Positions 1-6,363 of a stretch of 9,362 bases of DNA are shown here, piece by piece. The stretch lies in contig CAZACZ010000098.1 of NCBI GenBank assembly GCA_964483695.1, positions 1-9,362 on the forward strand. The letters run 5' to 3'. Each line of letters opens with the position of its first letter. The first letter of the stretch is position 1. A program made the translations under genes and the position numbers. Source of the DNA: CAZACZ01 sp964483695. Lineage in GTDB: Bacteria > Deinococcota > Deinococci > Deinococcales > Trueperaceae. Under the pieces are notes generated by a model. It did not search any database and was not told where the DNA came from. It worked only from the letters and a program-made list of their open reading frames with translations.

Positions 1-47
1 GCGTGGCCGGACTCGATCTTGGCCATGTCCAGCACCTGGTTCACCAT
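1..47 (-). pseudogene. Possible histidine-kinase-like fragment, cut by window edge
   Basis: On the minus strand, starting at an ATG at 47, the sequence reads MVNQVLDMAKIESGHA and runs off the left edge. This resembles the second helix of a histidine-kinase dimerisation (HisKA) domain, which typically ends in a motif like LVNDVLDLAKIEAG. In the family the phosphorylated-histidine box lies roughly 45-50 residues earlier. Here that distance falls inside the dnaE2 coding region, and the same frame back to 110 reads only Arg/Ala/Pro-rich residues. So if it is a kinase, its N-terminal half is missing: a decayed remnant, a frameshift, or an assembly join. The match is short and could be chance. No clear ribosome binding site precedes the ATG. 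Confidence 0.25.
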
Positions 48-110
48 CGCACTGCGGCGGCGGGCGGGGCGGTGCGCTCGCCGCGAGCGGCGCGGGTGCG
101 CCGCGCCGCG

Positions 111-3100
111 TCAGCCGAAGTGGTACCCGCGCACGCGGATGGGGGAGGGGAGGTCGGCCAGCGCGACGGCCTTCAAGGTGAGTTGGTGCCCGGTGTCCTC
201 GACGATGGCGTCGGCGACGAGGATGGTGGCGTCGCGCAGCAGCACCCGCTCGGCGTCCCACAGCTCGGGCGAGACGATGAGCTGCGCGCGCACCGGCCCG
301 TCCTCCAGGACGTAGAAGGCGTACCCCTTCGCGGTACCAGGGCGCTGCTTGCCGACCACCAGGCCGGCGGTGCGGACCTGCGTCTTGCGCGGCGTGCGGC
401 GCAGCCGTAGGAGCGGGACGCAAGCGAGTTCGCGCAACTGGTCGCGGACGAAGTCGAGCGGGTGGATCTCGAGGGTGCTGAAGCGCGTCGTCTGGTAATC
501 CCACAGGTACCGTTCGGGCAACGCCAGCGGCGGCAGCGTGGGGGTCTCGGGGACGCCCGAGAAGAGCGCGCGCTGCCCGCTGCCCTGTGCGTTCGCCAGC
601 GCGCCCACGTGGAACAGCGCCTCGCGGCGCGGTTGGAGCGCGTCGAACGCGCCCGCGCGCACCATGGCCTCGAACACGTCGAGCGGCAGCGCCAGGCGCT
701 GGTAGGCGTCGTCGACGTCGCGGTAGGGGCCGTGCTGCAGCCGCTCCAGCAGGACGTGGCGGGCGACGTCGGTCGAGACGCCCGCGATCGCCGAGAGCGG
801 CGGGCGGACGGCTTTGACGTCCCCGGCGGGAACGGCCGTCGTGGCGGCCGCGGTCGTCGTGCGCCCCGGCGACACCCGCTCGCAACGGTAGTGCACCCCG
901 CTGGCGTTGACGTCGAACGGTAGGAACGGCACCCCCCAGGCGCGCGCCTCCTGGCGTTTGGTGGACGCGGACCACATGCCCGGCTCCTCGGTGAGGATCG
1001 CCGCCATGTACTCGGCCGGGTAGTGCACCCGCAACCAGCCGCTGGCGTAGGCGTGCAGGGCGAACGCCCAAGCGTGCGACTCGGCGAAGCCGAAGCCTTG
1101 GAAGCCCTTGACCGCATCGAACACCGTCTCGGCCTCGGCGCGGGTGGCGCTGACGTGCGCCATGGCGCCGGTGAGGAAACGTTCTCGGTCGGGCTCGATG
1201 TCGTCGAGGTCGCCCCAACTCGACACCTTCTTGCGGAAGCGATCTGCCTCGATCCAGCTCATGCCGGCGAAGTGCACGGCGATGCGCAGCACGTCCTCCT
1301 GGAACAGCAGCACGCCGTAGCTCTTCGCCAGGATCGGTTCGAGGCTGGGGTGCCAGTACGTCACCGGCTCCAGCCCCTGGCGCCGACGCAGGTACGGATG
1401 CACCGTCCCCGACTGGATCGGCCCGGGGCGGATGAGGGCGATCTGATGCGCGAGGTCGCGCAGGTTCCGGCTGCGCATCACGCGGCTGGTGTGTTGTTGG
1501 CTCGGGCTCTCGACCTGGAACAGGCCCAGCGTGGCGCCTTCGGAGATGAGGTCCCAGACGCGCTCGTCGTCGGGCAGGTCGGCCAAGTCGAGCCACACCC
1601 CGTCGAGGCGGAAGATCTCTTCGCGCGCCCGCTCCAACGCCGCCAGCATGCGCAAGCCCAGCAGGTCGAGCTTGATCAGCCCCATCGCCTCGGCGTCGTC
1701 CTTGTCGAGTTGCAGCAGCTTGATGCCGCCGCTGGAGCGCTCCAACGGCGAGTAGTGGGTGAGCGGGTCGCGCGAGAGCACCACCCCGCCGGCATGCGGC
1801 GCTAGGTGCCGGACGTGCTTGCGCTCCATGCCGGACAGCAACCGCAGGAAGGCGTCCGCCACGGGCGCGTCGCCCAGCACCTCGCGCAGCGCCACCTCGG
1901 CACGCGCGGCGTCGGCGGGGCGCAGGCCGCGGAAGTCGCGCCCCAGCGCCTTGGTGAGGCGGTTGCGAAGCTCCGGCGGCAGCCCCAGGGCACGCCCGAG
2001 GTCCTGGATGGCGAGCGGCATGCGGTAGGTGATCTTGTTGCACACCATGGCTTCGGTCTCGGCGCCGAAGCGCTCCTCGACCCATGCCAGCACCTCGTCG
2101 CGGCGCGCCGAGGAGAGGTCGATGTCGACGTCGGGCATGCTCGTCTTGCCGGTGTGGAGGAAGCGCTCGAACAGCAGGTCGTGCTGCAACGGATCGACCT
2201 GCGTGACGCCCAGGAGGTGGCAGGCGATGCTGGCCGCTGCCGAGCCGCGCCCGGCGGCGAGGATGCCGTGGCGCCGGCAGTAGTCGGTGACCTCGGCCGC
2301 GACGAGGAAGAAGTCGGCCAGGCCGAGCGCGCGGATGGTGGCCAACTCCTCCTCGAGCCGCGCGCGGGCGGCGCTCAGGCGCTCGCCGTCGTAGTGCTCC
2401 AGCAGCGCGGTGTAGCAGCGCTCCTCGAGGTGCTGCTCGGGGGTGCGTTCGGGCGGGATGCGCGCCTTCGGGGGCACCAGCCGCTCGGGAAGCAGTTCGA
2501 AGTAGGCCCGTTCGGCCACCCAGGCGGCGTTCAAGGCGGCTTCGGGGAACGGCATGCGCCTGGCTGCCTCGATGGGGTCGGGAAGCGCCTGACAGGCGTT
2601 CTGCGGCCTCCTGGCGTGCGGCTCCTGCACGCTGATGCCGAGCCGGGCGCAGGTGAACGCGTCGTAGAGGCGGTAGTCGTCGGGCTCGGCGTAGCGTACC
2701 TCGGGCGCGGCCACCACCGGCAGCGCCAGGCTCTGCGCCAGGCGCCGGATGACGCGAGCGCGGCGCTCGTCCCACCGGTAGCGGTCGTGGAACAGCTGCA
2801 GGTAGAAGCGCTCCGGGAAGGCGCCTTGCAGCTGCCGGAGCAGTGCTTCCAGTTCGGCCACGCGGCGTTCGGCCAGCCAGCGCGCCACCACGCCGTCGCG
2901 TGGACCGGACAGCAGCGTCAGGTCATGGGTGTGCGCCAGCAGCGCCGGGAGCGGGACGTCGCGCTCCTCGCGCGCATGCGCCAGGCCGATCAGGCGGCAG
3001 AGGACGCCGTAGCCGGCACGCGAGGTGGCGATGAGCACGAACGGGTACGCCTCGGCCTCGATCCGCACCGGGACGGTGGCGCCGATGAGGGCGCGGATGC

Positions 3101-3293
3101 CGTAGCGGCGGGCGGCCTGGAACGCTTCGACGCCGCCGGTGACGTTGAGGTCGTCGGTGAGCGCGACGTACGCGTAGCCGAGTTCGGCGGCGCGTCGCAC
3201 CAGCGTGGTGGGGCTGGCGGTGCCGGCGCCGAGGCTGAAGTACGAGTGGACGTTCAGCAGCGCCGTCAGTCGTTCGTGCGCGCCGCCCACCAC
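111..3293 (-). CDS. dnaE2: Error-prone DNA polymerase III alpha subunit, DnaE2/ImuC type
   Basis: C-family replicative-type polymerase of the damage-induced mutagenesis group, expected to extend DNA synthesis past lesions with ImuB. About 1060 residues, normal for DnaE2. Order: PHP domain (about 13-270), palm with the GRGSAAAS motif (about 349) and the catalytic acids of PDVDID (Asp388 and Asp390) plus LQLDKDD (Asp530), fingers with RPGPIQSG (about 622), an ESHAWAFALHAYAS stretch (about 738), a helix-hairpin-helix region (about 826-886), a clamp-binding-like QRALF (907-911) and a C-terminal OB fold with KQRPGTAKG (about 982). It lacks the long tau-binding tail of DnaE1. The PHP domain has NVH and TDD where metal-binding versions have HxH and TDH, so it is probably inactive. 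I start at GTG 3293, preceded by GAGAGG with a 7-base gap; GTG 3290 and a CTG at 3269 are alternatives. It overlaps the upstream DUF6504 gene by 28 bases, implying translational coupling. Confidence 0.93.
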   Translation of the reverse strand: MVGGAHERLTALLNVHSYFSLGAGTASPTTLVRRAAELGYAYVALTDDLNVTGGVEAFQAARRYGIRALIGATVPVRIEAEAYPFVLIATSRAGYGVLCRLIGLAHAREERDVPLPALLAHTHDLTLLSGPRDGVVARWLAERRVAELEALLRQLQGAFPERFYLQLFHDRYRWDERRARVIRRLAQSLALPVVAAPEVRYAEPDDYRLYDAFTCARLGISVQEPHARRPQNACQALPDPIEAARRMPFPEAALNAAWVAERAYFELLPERLVPPKARIPPERTPEQHLEERCYTALLEHYDGERLSAARARLEEELATIRALGLADFFLVAAEVTDYCRRHGILAAGRGSAAASIACHLLGVTQVDPLQHDLLFERFLHTGKTSMPDVDIDLSSARRDEVLAWVEERFGAETEAMVCNKITYRMPLAIQDLGRALGLPPELRNRLTKALGRDFRGLRPADAARAEVALREVLGDAPVADAFLRLLSGMERKHVRHLAPHAGGVVLSRDPLTHYSPLERSSGGIKLLQLDKDDAEAMGLIKLDLLGLRMLAALERAREEIFRLDGVWLDLADLPDDERVWDLISEGATLGLFQVESPSQQHTSRVMRSRNLRDLAHQIALIRPGPIQSGTVHPYLRRRQGLEPVTYWHPSLEPILAKSYGVLLFQEDVLRIAVHFAGMSWIEADRFRKKVSSWGDLDDIEPDRERFLTGAMAHVSATRAEAETVFDAVKGFQGFGFAESHAWAFALHAYASGWLRVHYPAEYMAAILTEEPGMWSASTKRQEARAWGVPFLPFDVNASGVHYRCERVSPGRTTTAAATTAVPAGDVKAVRPPLSAIAGVSTDVARHVLLERLQHGPYRDVDDAYQRLALPLDVFEAMVRAGAFDALQPRREALFHVGALANAQGSGQRALFSGVPETPTLPPLALPERYLWDYQTTRFSTLEIHPLDFVRDQLRELACVPLLRLRRTPRKTQVRTAGLVVGKQRPGTAKGYAFYVLEDGPVRAQLIVSPELWDAERVLLRDATILVADAIVEDTGHQLTLKAVALADLPSPIRVRGYHFG

Positions 3294-3649
3294 CCTTCCC
3301 CCTCTCGGAACAGCTCGAGGCGGGTGCCACCGTCGAGTTCGAGGAAGTAGTAGTCGCGGTGGAGCTCGTGCTCCTCCCACCAGCGGCCGTCGTAGCGCCA
3401 GGCGTCGAGGACGTGGACGACGTAGCGCGGGCGGGTAGGGCGGTTCCGCCGGTGCGGGGCGGGCGCCGTAGGTGGCTCCGGAGCCGGGCCGGGGGAAGGC
3501 GCCTCGGCGGGGCGCGAGGGGGTGGGCGCCTGTCCGGGCTCAGGCGGCTTGGCGGGGGTGGGTTCGGAACGCGGCGTCGACCACGCCACGGTCTTCGGGC
3601 GCTGGTCGGCGGCGAGCGTGACCTGGGCGGGCGTCATGAGCAGGCGCAT
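3266..3649 (-). CDS. DUF6504 family protein with proline-rich insertion
   Basis: Small soluble protein (127 residues) of unknown biochemical role. The C-terminal half fits my memory of the DUF6504 family: RYVVHVLDAWRYDGRWWEE, then RDYYFLEL, GGTRLELFR and WWAARTND, dense in Trp, Tyr and Arg. The N-terminal part (PAQVTLAADQRPKTVAW, about 7-23) also looks like the family's first strand pair. Between them lies a Pro/Ala/Glu-rich insert of about 45 residues (about 26-71). The start is well supported: GGAGG lies six bases before ATG 3649. The first 110 bases overlap the end of imuB in another frame, and the last 28 overlap dnaE2, so it is locked into the mutagenesis operon. I infer an accessory role for the ImuB/DnaE2 pair. 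No signal peptide or membrane segment is visible. Confidence 0.78.
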   Translation of the reverse strand: MRLLMTPAQVTLAADQRPKTVAWSTPRSEPTPAKPPEPGQAPTPSRPAEAPSPGPAPEPPTAPAPHRRNRPTRPRYVVHVLDAWRYDGRWWEEHELHRDYYFLELDGGTRLELFREGEGWWAARTND

Positions 3650-5222
3650 AGGGGTCCTCCGGGGTAGGGGAGAGGGCGTCCGGTGCGGGGGATGCGTTCG
3701 AGGCGCCGCCGGACGGGTCGAAGGGGGACGCGAAGGACGGGGCGGCGCCGGTGAAGGCGGCGGGTGCGGGCACGGGCGCGAGGAGGAGGTCTTGGAGGGG
3801 GTTGGCCCCTGCCGAGAAGGGGAAGCCGTCGAACGCGCCGCCGTGCTCGCCGTCGAGGGGGAGGCTAGGGGCGCGCCCGTCGGTCGGGGTCGCGATCGTG
3901 CCTTCGTCGCGTGCGGGCGCATCGGGCGCGGGGGGCGCGGCGAACAGGGGAACGGCGGCAGCGGCGACGGCGGGGGGCAGGGCAGCGCCGGCGCCGCTCG
4001 TGCCGGTGATGCGCGTGGCGGCCCCCGCGTGCTTCGTCCGGGACGCCGCGCCGCCCGCGCGATCGCCCGTCGGCTCGCCGCTCGCCGTACTCCCCATGCC
4101 GTCGGCGGCGTAGCGCTCCCAGCCCCAGGCGAGGTCGGCGGCCTGGGCGTGCGGATCGCGCCAGGCGAAGCGCCGCGGGGCGCTGGGGAAGCGCTCGAGG
4201 GTGGCGTCGAGGGCGCGTTGGCGGCGCTCGCGGTGAGGCCACAGACCGTCCTGCAAGCCGAGCCGCTCGGGCGAAGCGAGCTCCAGCGTCAGGCGTTCGA
4301 CGAAGCGCCCCTCGACGCGGCTGTCGTGCAACGCGAAGAGCGCCTGCTGGCGGATGTGGCGCGCCTGCTGCAGGGGGCGCTTGGACAGACGGGTAGCGCG
4401 GCGCTGGCCGCTGGACAGGGTAGCGGTGAGGGTGAGGCGGCGCGAGGCACGGCCCCCCAGGGCGTGCTCGAGCTCGCCCGCCAAGCGATCGATGGCGGGT
4501 AGCAGCTGGTGCGGTTCCCGCACCGGCTCGGGGAAGGTGAGCGAGCGGCGCAGCGCGCGCGGCAGCTGGAAGGGGCGCAGGCGGGTGCGGCGCGGGCCGT
4601 GCAGGTACGGCAGCAGCGCCTCGCCCTCGGCGCCGAGGTAGGAGCGAAGCTGCGCCGCACTCCAGCGCGCCAGGTCGTCGACGGTCGTCAGCCCCAGCCA
4701 GTGCAGCCGCACCAGGTTGCCGTCCGACACCCCCACGCCCTTCAGGAAGCGCAGCGGGAGGCGCTCCAGGAAGGCGTCGCGCCGATCGGTGGGCACCTCG
4801 CGGCAGCGGCCGGGATGCGCCGCCAACGCGGCCAGCTCGGCCGTCTCGCAGTCGTTGGCGAAGCCGACGCGGACGTCGAAGCGCGCCGCCAGGTCGGCGG
4901 CTTCGGCGGCGTCGAGGTACGCGAAGGCGCGGCCGCGCGGGCCGCTCTCGAGCCACGGGGTGACGTCGTGCAGCTCGCGCAGGAGGGCCTGCCAGGCGTG
5001 GTCGAGGTCGGGCTCGGGGTACGACGCCACCGCCAACCCCTCGACGCGCATGCGCGCGCCGTCGAGGCGCATGCCGGGGGTGATGCCGTGGCGGCGGGCG
5101 GCGGCGTTGGCGTGCGCCACGCGTTGCTCCTCGGCGATGACGAGCGGGCCGCGCTTCGAGCCGGGGTCGGCGCGCTCGGCGAGGTAGAGAGCCAGCGGGC
5201 CGAAGTCGAGGGCGGCGATCAT
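3540..5222 (-). CDS. imuB: ImuB/ImuY-like Y-family DNA polymerase homologue
   Basis: Y-family polymerase relative of the SOS mutagenesis group (560 residues). In characterised systems ImuB acts as a non-catalytic hub linking the sliding clamp to DnaE2. Residues 1-375 are the polymerase-like core: ALDFG (Asp6, the first catalytic acid position), then AANAAARRHGITPGM-type finger sequence near 40-51, a thumb-like helix-hairpin region (about 158-205) and a little-finger domain (about 225-370). Where active enzymes carry S-x-D-E before the YLD strand, this protein has AFAYLD (100-104), so the paired acids appear lost. Residues 376-560 are a low-complexity Ala/Pro/Gly tail with clamp-binding-like motifs at 424-427 (VPLF) and 476-481 (LQDLLL). 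Start ATG 5222 follows GGCGGTGA with a 4-base gap. The frame stays open upstream, but I find no ATG, GTG or TTG in it until about 5543. Its end overlaps the DUF6504 gene by 110 bases. In Deinococcus deserti a comparable gene is called imuY. Confidence 0.85.
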   Translation of the reverse strand: MIAALDFGPLALYLAERADPGSKRGPLVIAEEQRVAHANAAARRHGITPGMRLDGARMRVEGLAVASYPEPDLDHAWQALLRELHDVTPWLESGPRGRAFAYLDAAEAADLAARFDVRVGFANDCETAELAALAAHPGRCREVPTDRRDAFLERLPLRFLKGVGVSDGNLVRLHWLGLTTVDDLARWSAAQLRSYLGAEGEALLPYLHGPRRTRLRPFQLPRALRRSLTFPEPVREPHQLLPAIDRLAGELEHALGGRASRRLTLTATLSSGQRRATRLSKRPLQQARHIRQQALFALHDSRVEGRFVERLTLELASPERLGLQDGLWPHRERRQRALDATLERFPSAPRRFAWRDPHAQAADLAWGWERYAADGMGSTASGEPTGDRAGGAASRTKHAGAATRITGTSGAGAALPPAVAAAAVPLFAAPPAPDAPARDEGTIATPTDGRAPSLPLDGEHGGAFDGFPFSAGANPLQDLLLAPVPAPAAFTGAAPSFASPFDPSGGASNASPAPDALSPTPEDPYAPAHDARPGHARRRPAPEDRGVVDAAFRTHPRQAA

Positions 5223-5287
5223 GGCGTCACCGCCGGTGGACGAGGCGTGCTCGACGTCCGCGGTGCCGGCATGCCCACGGTCGACGA

Positions 5288-5362
5288 CCGCAGGACCGGC
5301 GGGCGCAGGACCGGTGGGCGCACGACCGGCGGCCGGCCGGGCCGCGCGGGACGGTCCTGCGG
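5288..5362. repeat. 15-bp tandem repeat (three units) with competing inverted partner
   Basis: Three head-to-tail 15-bp units lie at 5290-5304, 5305-5319 and 5320-5334. Units one and two are GCAGGACCGGCGGGC and the same with one C-to-T change; unit three is more diverged. A single complementary segment, CGGTCCTGCGG at 5352-5362, can pair perfectly over 11 bp with unit one (5288-5298) or over 10 bp with unit two (5304-5313). In RNA these stems exclude each other. The repeat lies in the leader of imuB. Confidence 0.7.
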
Positions 5363-5379
5363 CGGGCGCCGTCGCGAAG

Positions 5380-5396
5380 GCCGGCGTGAGGCCGGC
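5380..5396. repeat. GCCGGC-N5-GCCGGC inverted repeat
   Basis: Perfect 6-bp arms with a 5-base loop inside the imuB leader, able to form a strong GC hairpin in RNA. There is no following T run, so it is not a classical terminator. Such short GC palindromes are common in DNA of this composition, so its function is uncertain. Confidence 0.4.
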
Positions 5397-5462
5397 TGCC
5401 GTGACGTCGGCGGACGCCGCGGCGGGCAGGGCGGCCGCGAGGGCGGATCGAACGGGTTCTTG

Positions 5463-5486
5463 ACCGTGCGGGACGGTGATAGCATA
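5463..5486 (-). promoter_or_regulatory. Candidate imuB promoter -10 and adjoining palindrome
   Basis: On the minus strand TATGCT (5486-5481) is identical to the -10 element of the lexA promoter. Three bases further lies the perfect inverted repeat ACCGT-N5-ACGGT (5463-5477). In front of lexA a palindrome likewise starts six bases after TATGCT. The parallel layout suggests a repressor site over the start of transcription. No good -35 box is visible upstream, and the palindrome differs in sequence from the one at lexA. A second short palindrome, GAACGGGTTC, is at 5450-5459. Confidence 0.4.
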
Positions 5487-5532
5487 CGCATGTACCTGGG
5501 TTCGGCCGCGACGATGCGGCCACTCTGGGCGA

Positions 5533-5584
5533 CGAACGGACACATTCCTCTTGCTTGGCGGCGGTGGATGTGTCCTTCGTTTTT
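5533..5584 (+). terminator. Hairpin followed by T5, plus-strand orientation
   Basis: GGACACAT (5538-5545) pairs with ATGTGTCC (5568-5575). Adding CGAA/TTCG outside, with one bulged base, gives a 12-bp stem with a 22-base loop. On the plus strand the stem is followed at once by TTTTT (5580-5584), the shape of a Rho-independent terminator. No annotated plus-strand gene ends here. It could end a short antisense transcript, or the arms could be a widely spaced protein-binding site. Confidence 0.4.
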
Positions 5585-5629
5585 GGGACCGGACGGGGTT
5601 CGTGGAGGGGCGCGGACGCCCTGGAGCCG

Positions 5630-6337
5630 TCAACCACCCCCTTGCAGGAGTTCCTGCTGGAGCAGCTCTTGGACGACGTCGCCGCGCAAGAGGCCGCGGA
5701 AGACGCCGTCGACGTGGAGCTCGGTGGCGGACACGGTGAGGGTGGGGTAGCTGGGGTTGTGCGGGCGTAAGCGGTAGCGCGACGGCGCGCCGCTCTGCCC
5801 GTACGCACCCTGCCCGTACGCACCCTGCCCCTGCCCGCCCTGCCCGCTCCACTCGAGGTACTTCAGGGTGGTCTCGTCGTCGCCGACACGCACGGCGCAG
5901 ATCTCGCCGGAGCGCTGCGGTTGGGCGTGCTGCAGCAGCACCACGTCACCGTCCTCGATGCGGTCGGCCATGGAGTCGCCCCGGACACGCAGCGCGAAGT
6001 GATCGGGACGTCCGCGCAGCGCCAGGTGCCCCTCGGGATCGGGATAGCTGCCCACGGGCACGCCGGCGGCGATCTCGCCGAAGAGTGGCACGCCGAAGGC
6101 GCCGCCGAGCAGGGTGAGGCGCGGGCTGCGGCCGGGGCCGCGACTCTCCATGCGCAACTCGCCCTTGGCCTCGAGCGCCCGCAGGTGCTCGCGCAGGGTG
6201 GGGTAGGCGATACCGAAGCTCCGTGCCAGCGCCGACAGCTCGGGGAGAGCGCCGGTGCGCTCGTAGGCGGTGCGCAACGCCTCCAGGATCTGCAGTTGGC
6301 GAACGGGGCGTGGCGGCACGGCGGGCTCCCTTCCCAT
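5630..6337 (-). CDS. lexA: LexA-type SOS repressor, self-cleaving (S24 peptidase)
   Basis: Repressor of the DNA-damage response; contact with RecA filaments triggers self-cleavage. Of 235 residues, about 12-75 form a winged helix-turn-helix like that of E. coli LexA (LEALRTAYERTGALP, then YPTLREHLRALEAKGEL). The cleavage site is Ala91-Gly92 in EIAAGVP. Catalytic Ser122 lies in GDSM and Lys159 in TTLKY; their 37-residue spacing equals that of E. coli LexA (119 and 156). After the lysine there is an insert of about 20 residues (163-183) made of Gly/Gln/Ala/Tyr repeats, encoded by a 15-bp tandem repeat. The C-terminus adds a Leu/Gln-rich tail. Start ATG 6337 follows GGAGGG closely. GTG 6319, with GGGAG six bases ahead, aligns better with the E. 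coli N-terminus and is a real alternative. It probably controls its own promoter and the cassette below. Confidence 0.93.
   Translation of the reverse strand: MGREPAVPPRPVRQLQILEALRTAYERTGALPELSALARSFGIAYPTLREHLRALEAKGELRMESRGPGRSPRLTLLGGAFGVPLFGEIAAGVPVGSYPDPEGHLALRGRPDHFALRVRGDSMADRIEDGDVVLLQHAQPQRSGEICAVRVGDDETTLKYLEWSGQGGQGQGAYGQGAYGQSGAPSRYRLRPHNPSYPTLTVSATELHVDGVFRGLLRGDVVQELLQQELLQGGG
5795..5846. repeat. 15-bp tandem repeat inside lexA
   Basis: CTGCCCGTACGCACC occurs twice, perfectly and head to tail (5795-5809 and 5810-5824), followed by degenerate CTGCCC-type units to about 5846. In lexA it encodes repeated Gly-Ala-Tyr-Gln-type residues (GAYGQ twice, then GQ-rich). The 15-bp period keeps the frame, so copy-number change would lengthen or shorten a surface loop without breaking the protein. 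Confidence 0.85.
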
Positions 6338-6338
6338 C

Positions 6339-6357
6339 ACCCTCCATAACTGAGGGT
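6339..6357. promoter_or_regulatory. Candidate LexA operator at its own promoter
   Basis: Perfect inverted repeat ACCCTC-N7-GAGGGT, read on the minus strand as ACCCTCAGTTATGGAGGGT. It begins six bases after the lexA -10 box, where transcription should start, and its far arm contains the GGAGGG ribosome binding sequence. This is a classic place for an autoregulatory operator. It does not match the E. coli (CTG-N10-CAG) or Gram-positive (CGAAC-N4-GTTCG) LexA boxes. I saw no second full copy in the window. Confidence 0.5.
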
Positions 6358-6363
6358 AACGAC

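Larger units (their letters stand above)
5223..5629 (-). promoter_or_regulatory. Gene-free lexA-imuB spacer / long imuB leader
   Basis: This 407-bp stretch separates lexA from imuB, although every other junction in the cassette overlaps. I see no convincing gene: the open frames are Ala/Pro/Arg-rich, low complexity and lack good starts. It holds several inverted repeats, a 15-bp tandem repeat, a -10-like TATGCT and a hairpin followed by five T on the plus strand, each listed separately. If imuB is transcribed from the TATGCT element, its mRNA would carry a structured leader of about 250 bases. Alternatively imuB is read through from lexA. Confidence 0.55.

Noticed and set aside
75..89. CGCTCG-CCG-CGAGCG hairpin as dnaE2 terminator
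   Set aside because: Short 6-bp stem with no T run on the minus strand, in extremely GC-rich sequence where such palindromes arise by chance.
1806..3350. Long plus-strand open frame (514 codons) opposite dnaE2
   Set aside because: Shadow of the high third-position GC of dnaE2; composition is Ala/Gly/Arg/Val-rich with no recognisable domain.
3294..3380. Upstream extension of dnaE2 to 3380
   Set aside because: The extra Pro/Arg-rich residues overlap the conserved DUF6504 core in another frame. The PHP domain begins about 12 residues after GTG 3293.
3865..4956. Minus-strand 363-codon frame inside imuB
   Set aside because: Arg/Pro/Ala-rich shifted frame of imuB; the imuB frame shows clear Y-family motifs instead.
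5450..5459. GAACGGGTTC as a Gram-positive-type SOS box
   Set aside because: The arms are separated by two bases rather than the four of CGAAC-N4-GTTCG, and no similar site precedes lexA.
5608..5621. GGGCG-CGGA-CGCCC hairpin just after lexA as a terminator
   Set aside because: Five-bp stem, no T run downstream on the minus strand, too weak to call.
3522..5750. Plus-strand open frames opposite imuB (3522-4502 and 4509-5750)
   Set aside because: Antisense shadows of imuB with biased low-complexity composition and no family resemblance.
5223..5852. N-terminal extension of imuB giving a 770-residue protein
   Set aside because: The added part is low-complexity Ala/Pro/Arg sequence, would overlap the end of lexA, and has no usable in-frame start between 5222 and about 5543. 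ATG 5222 begins exactly at the Y-family first strand.
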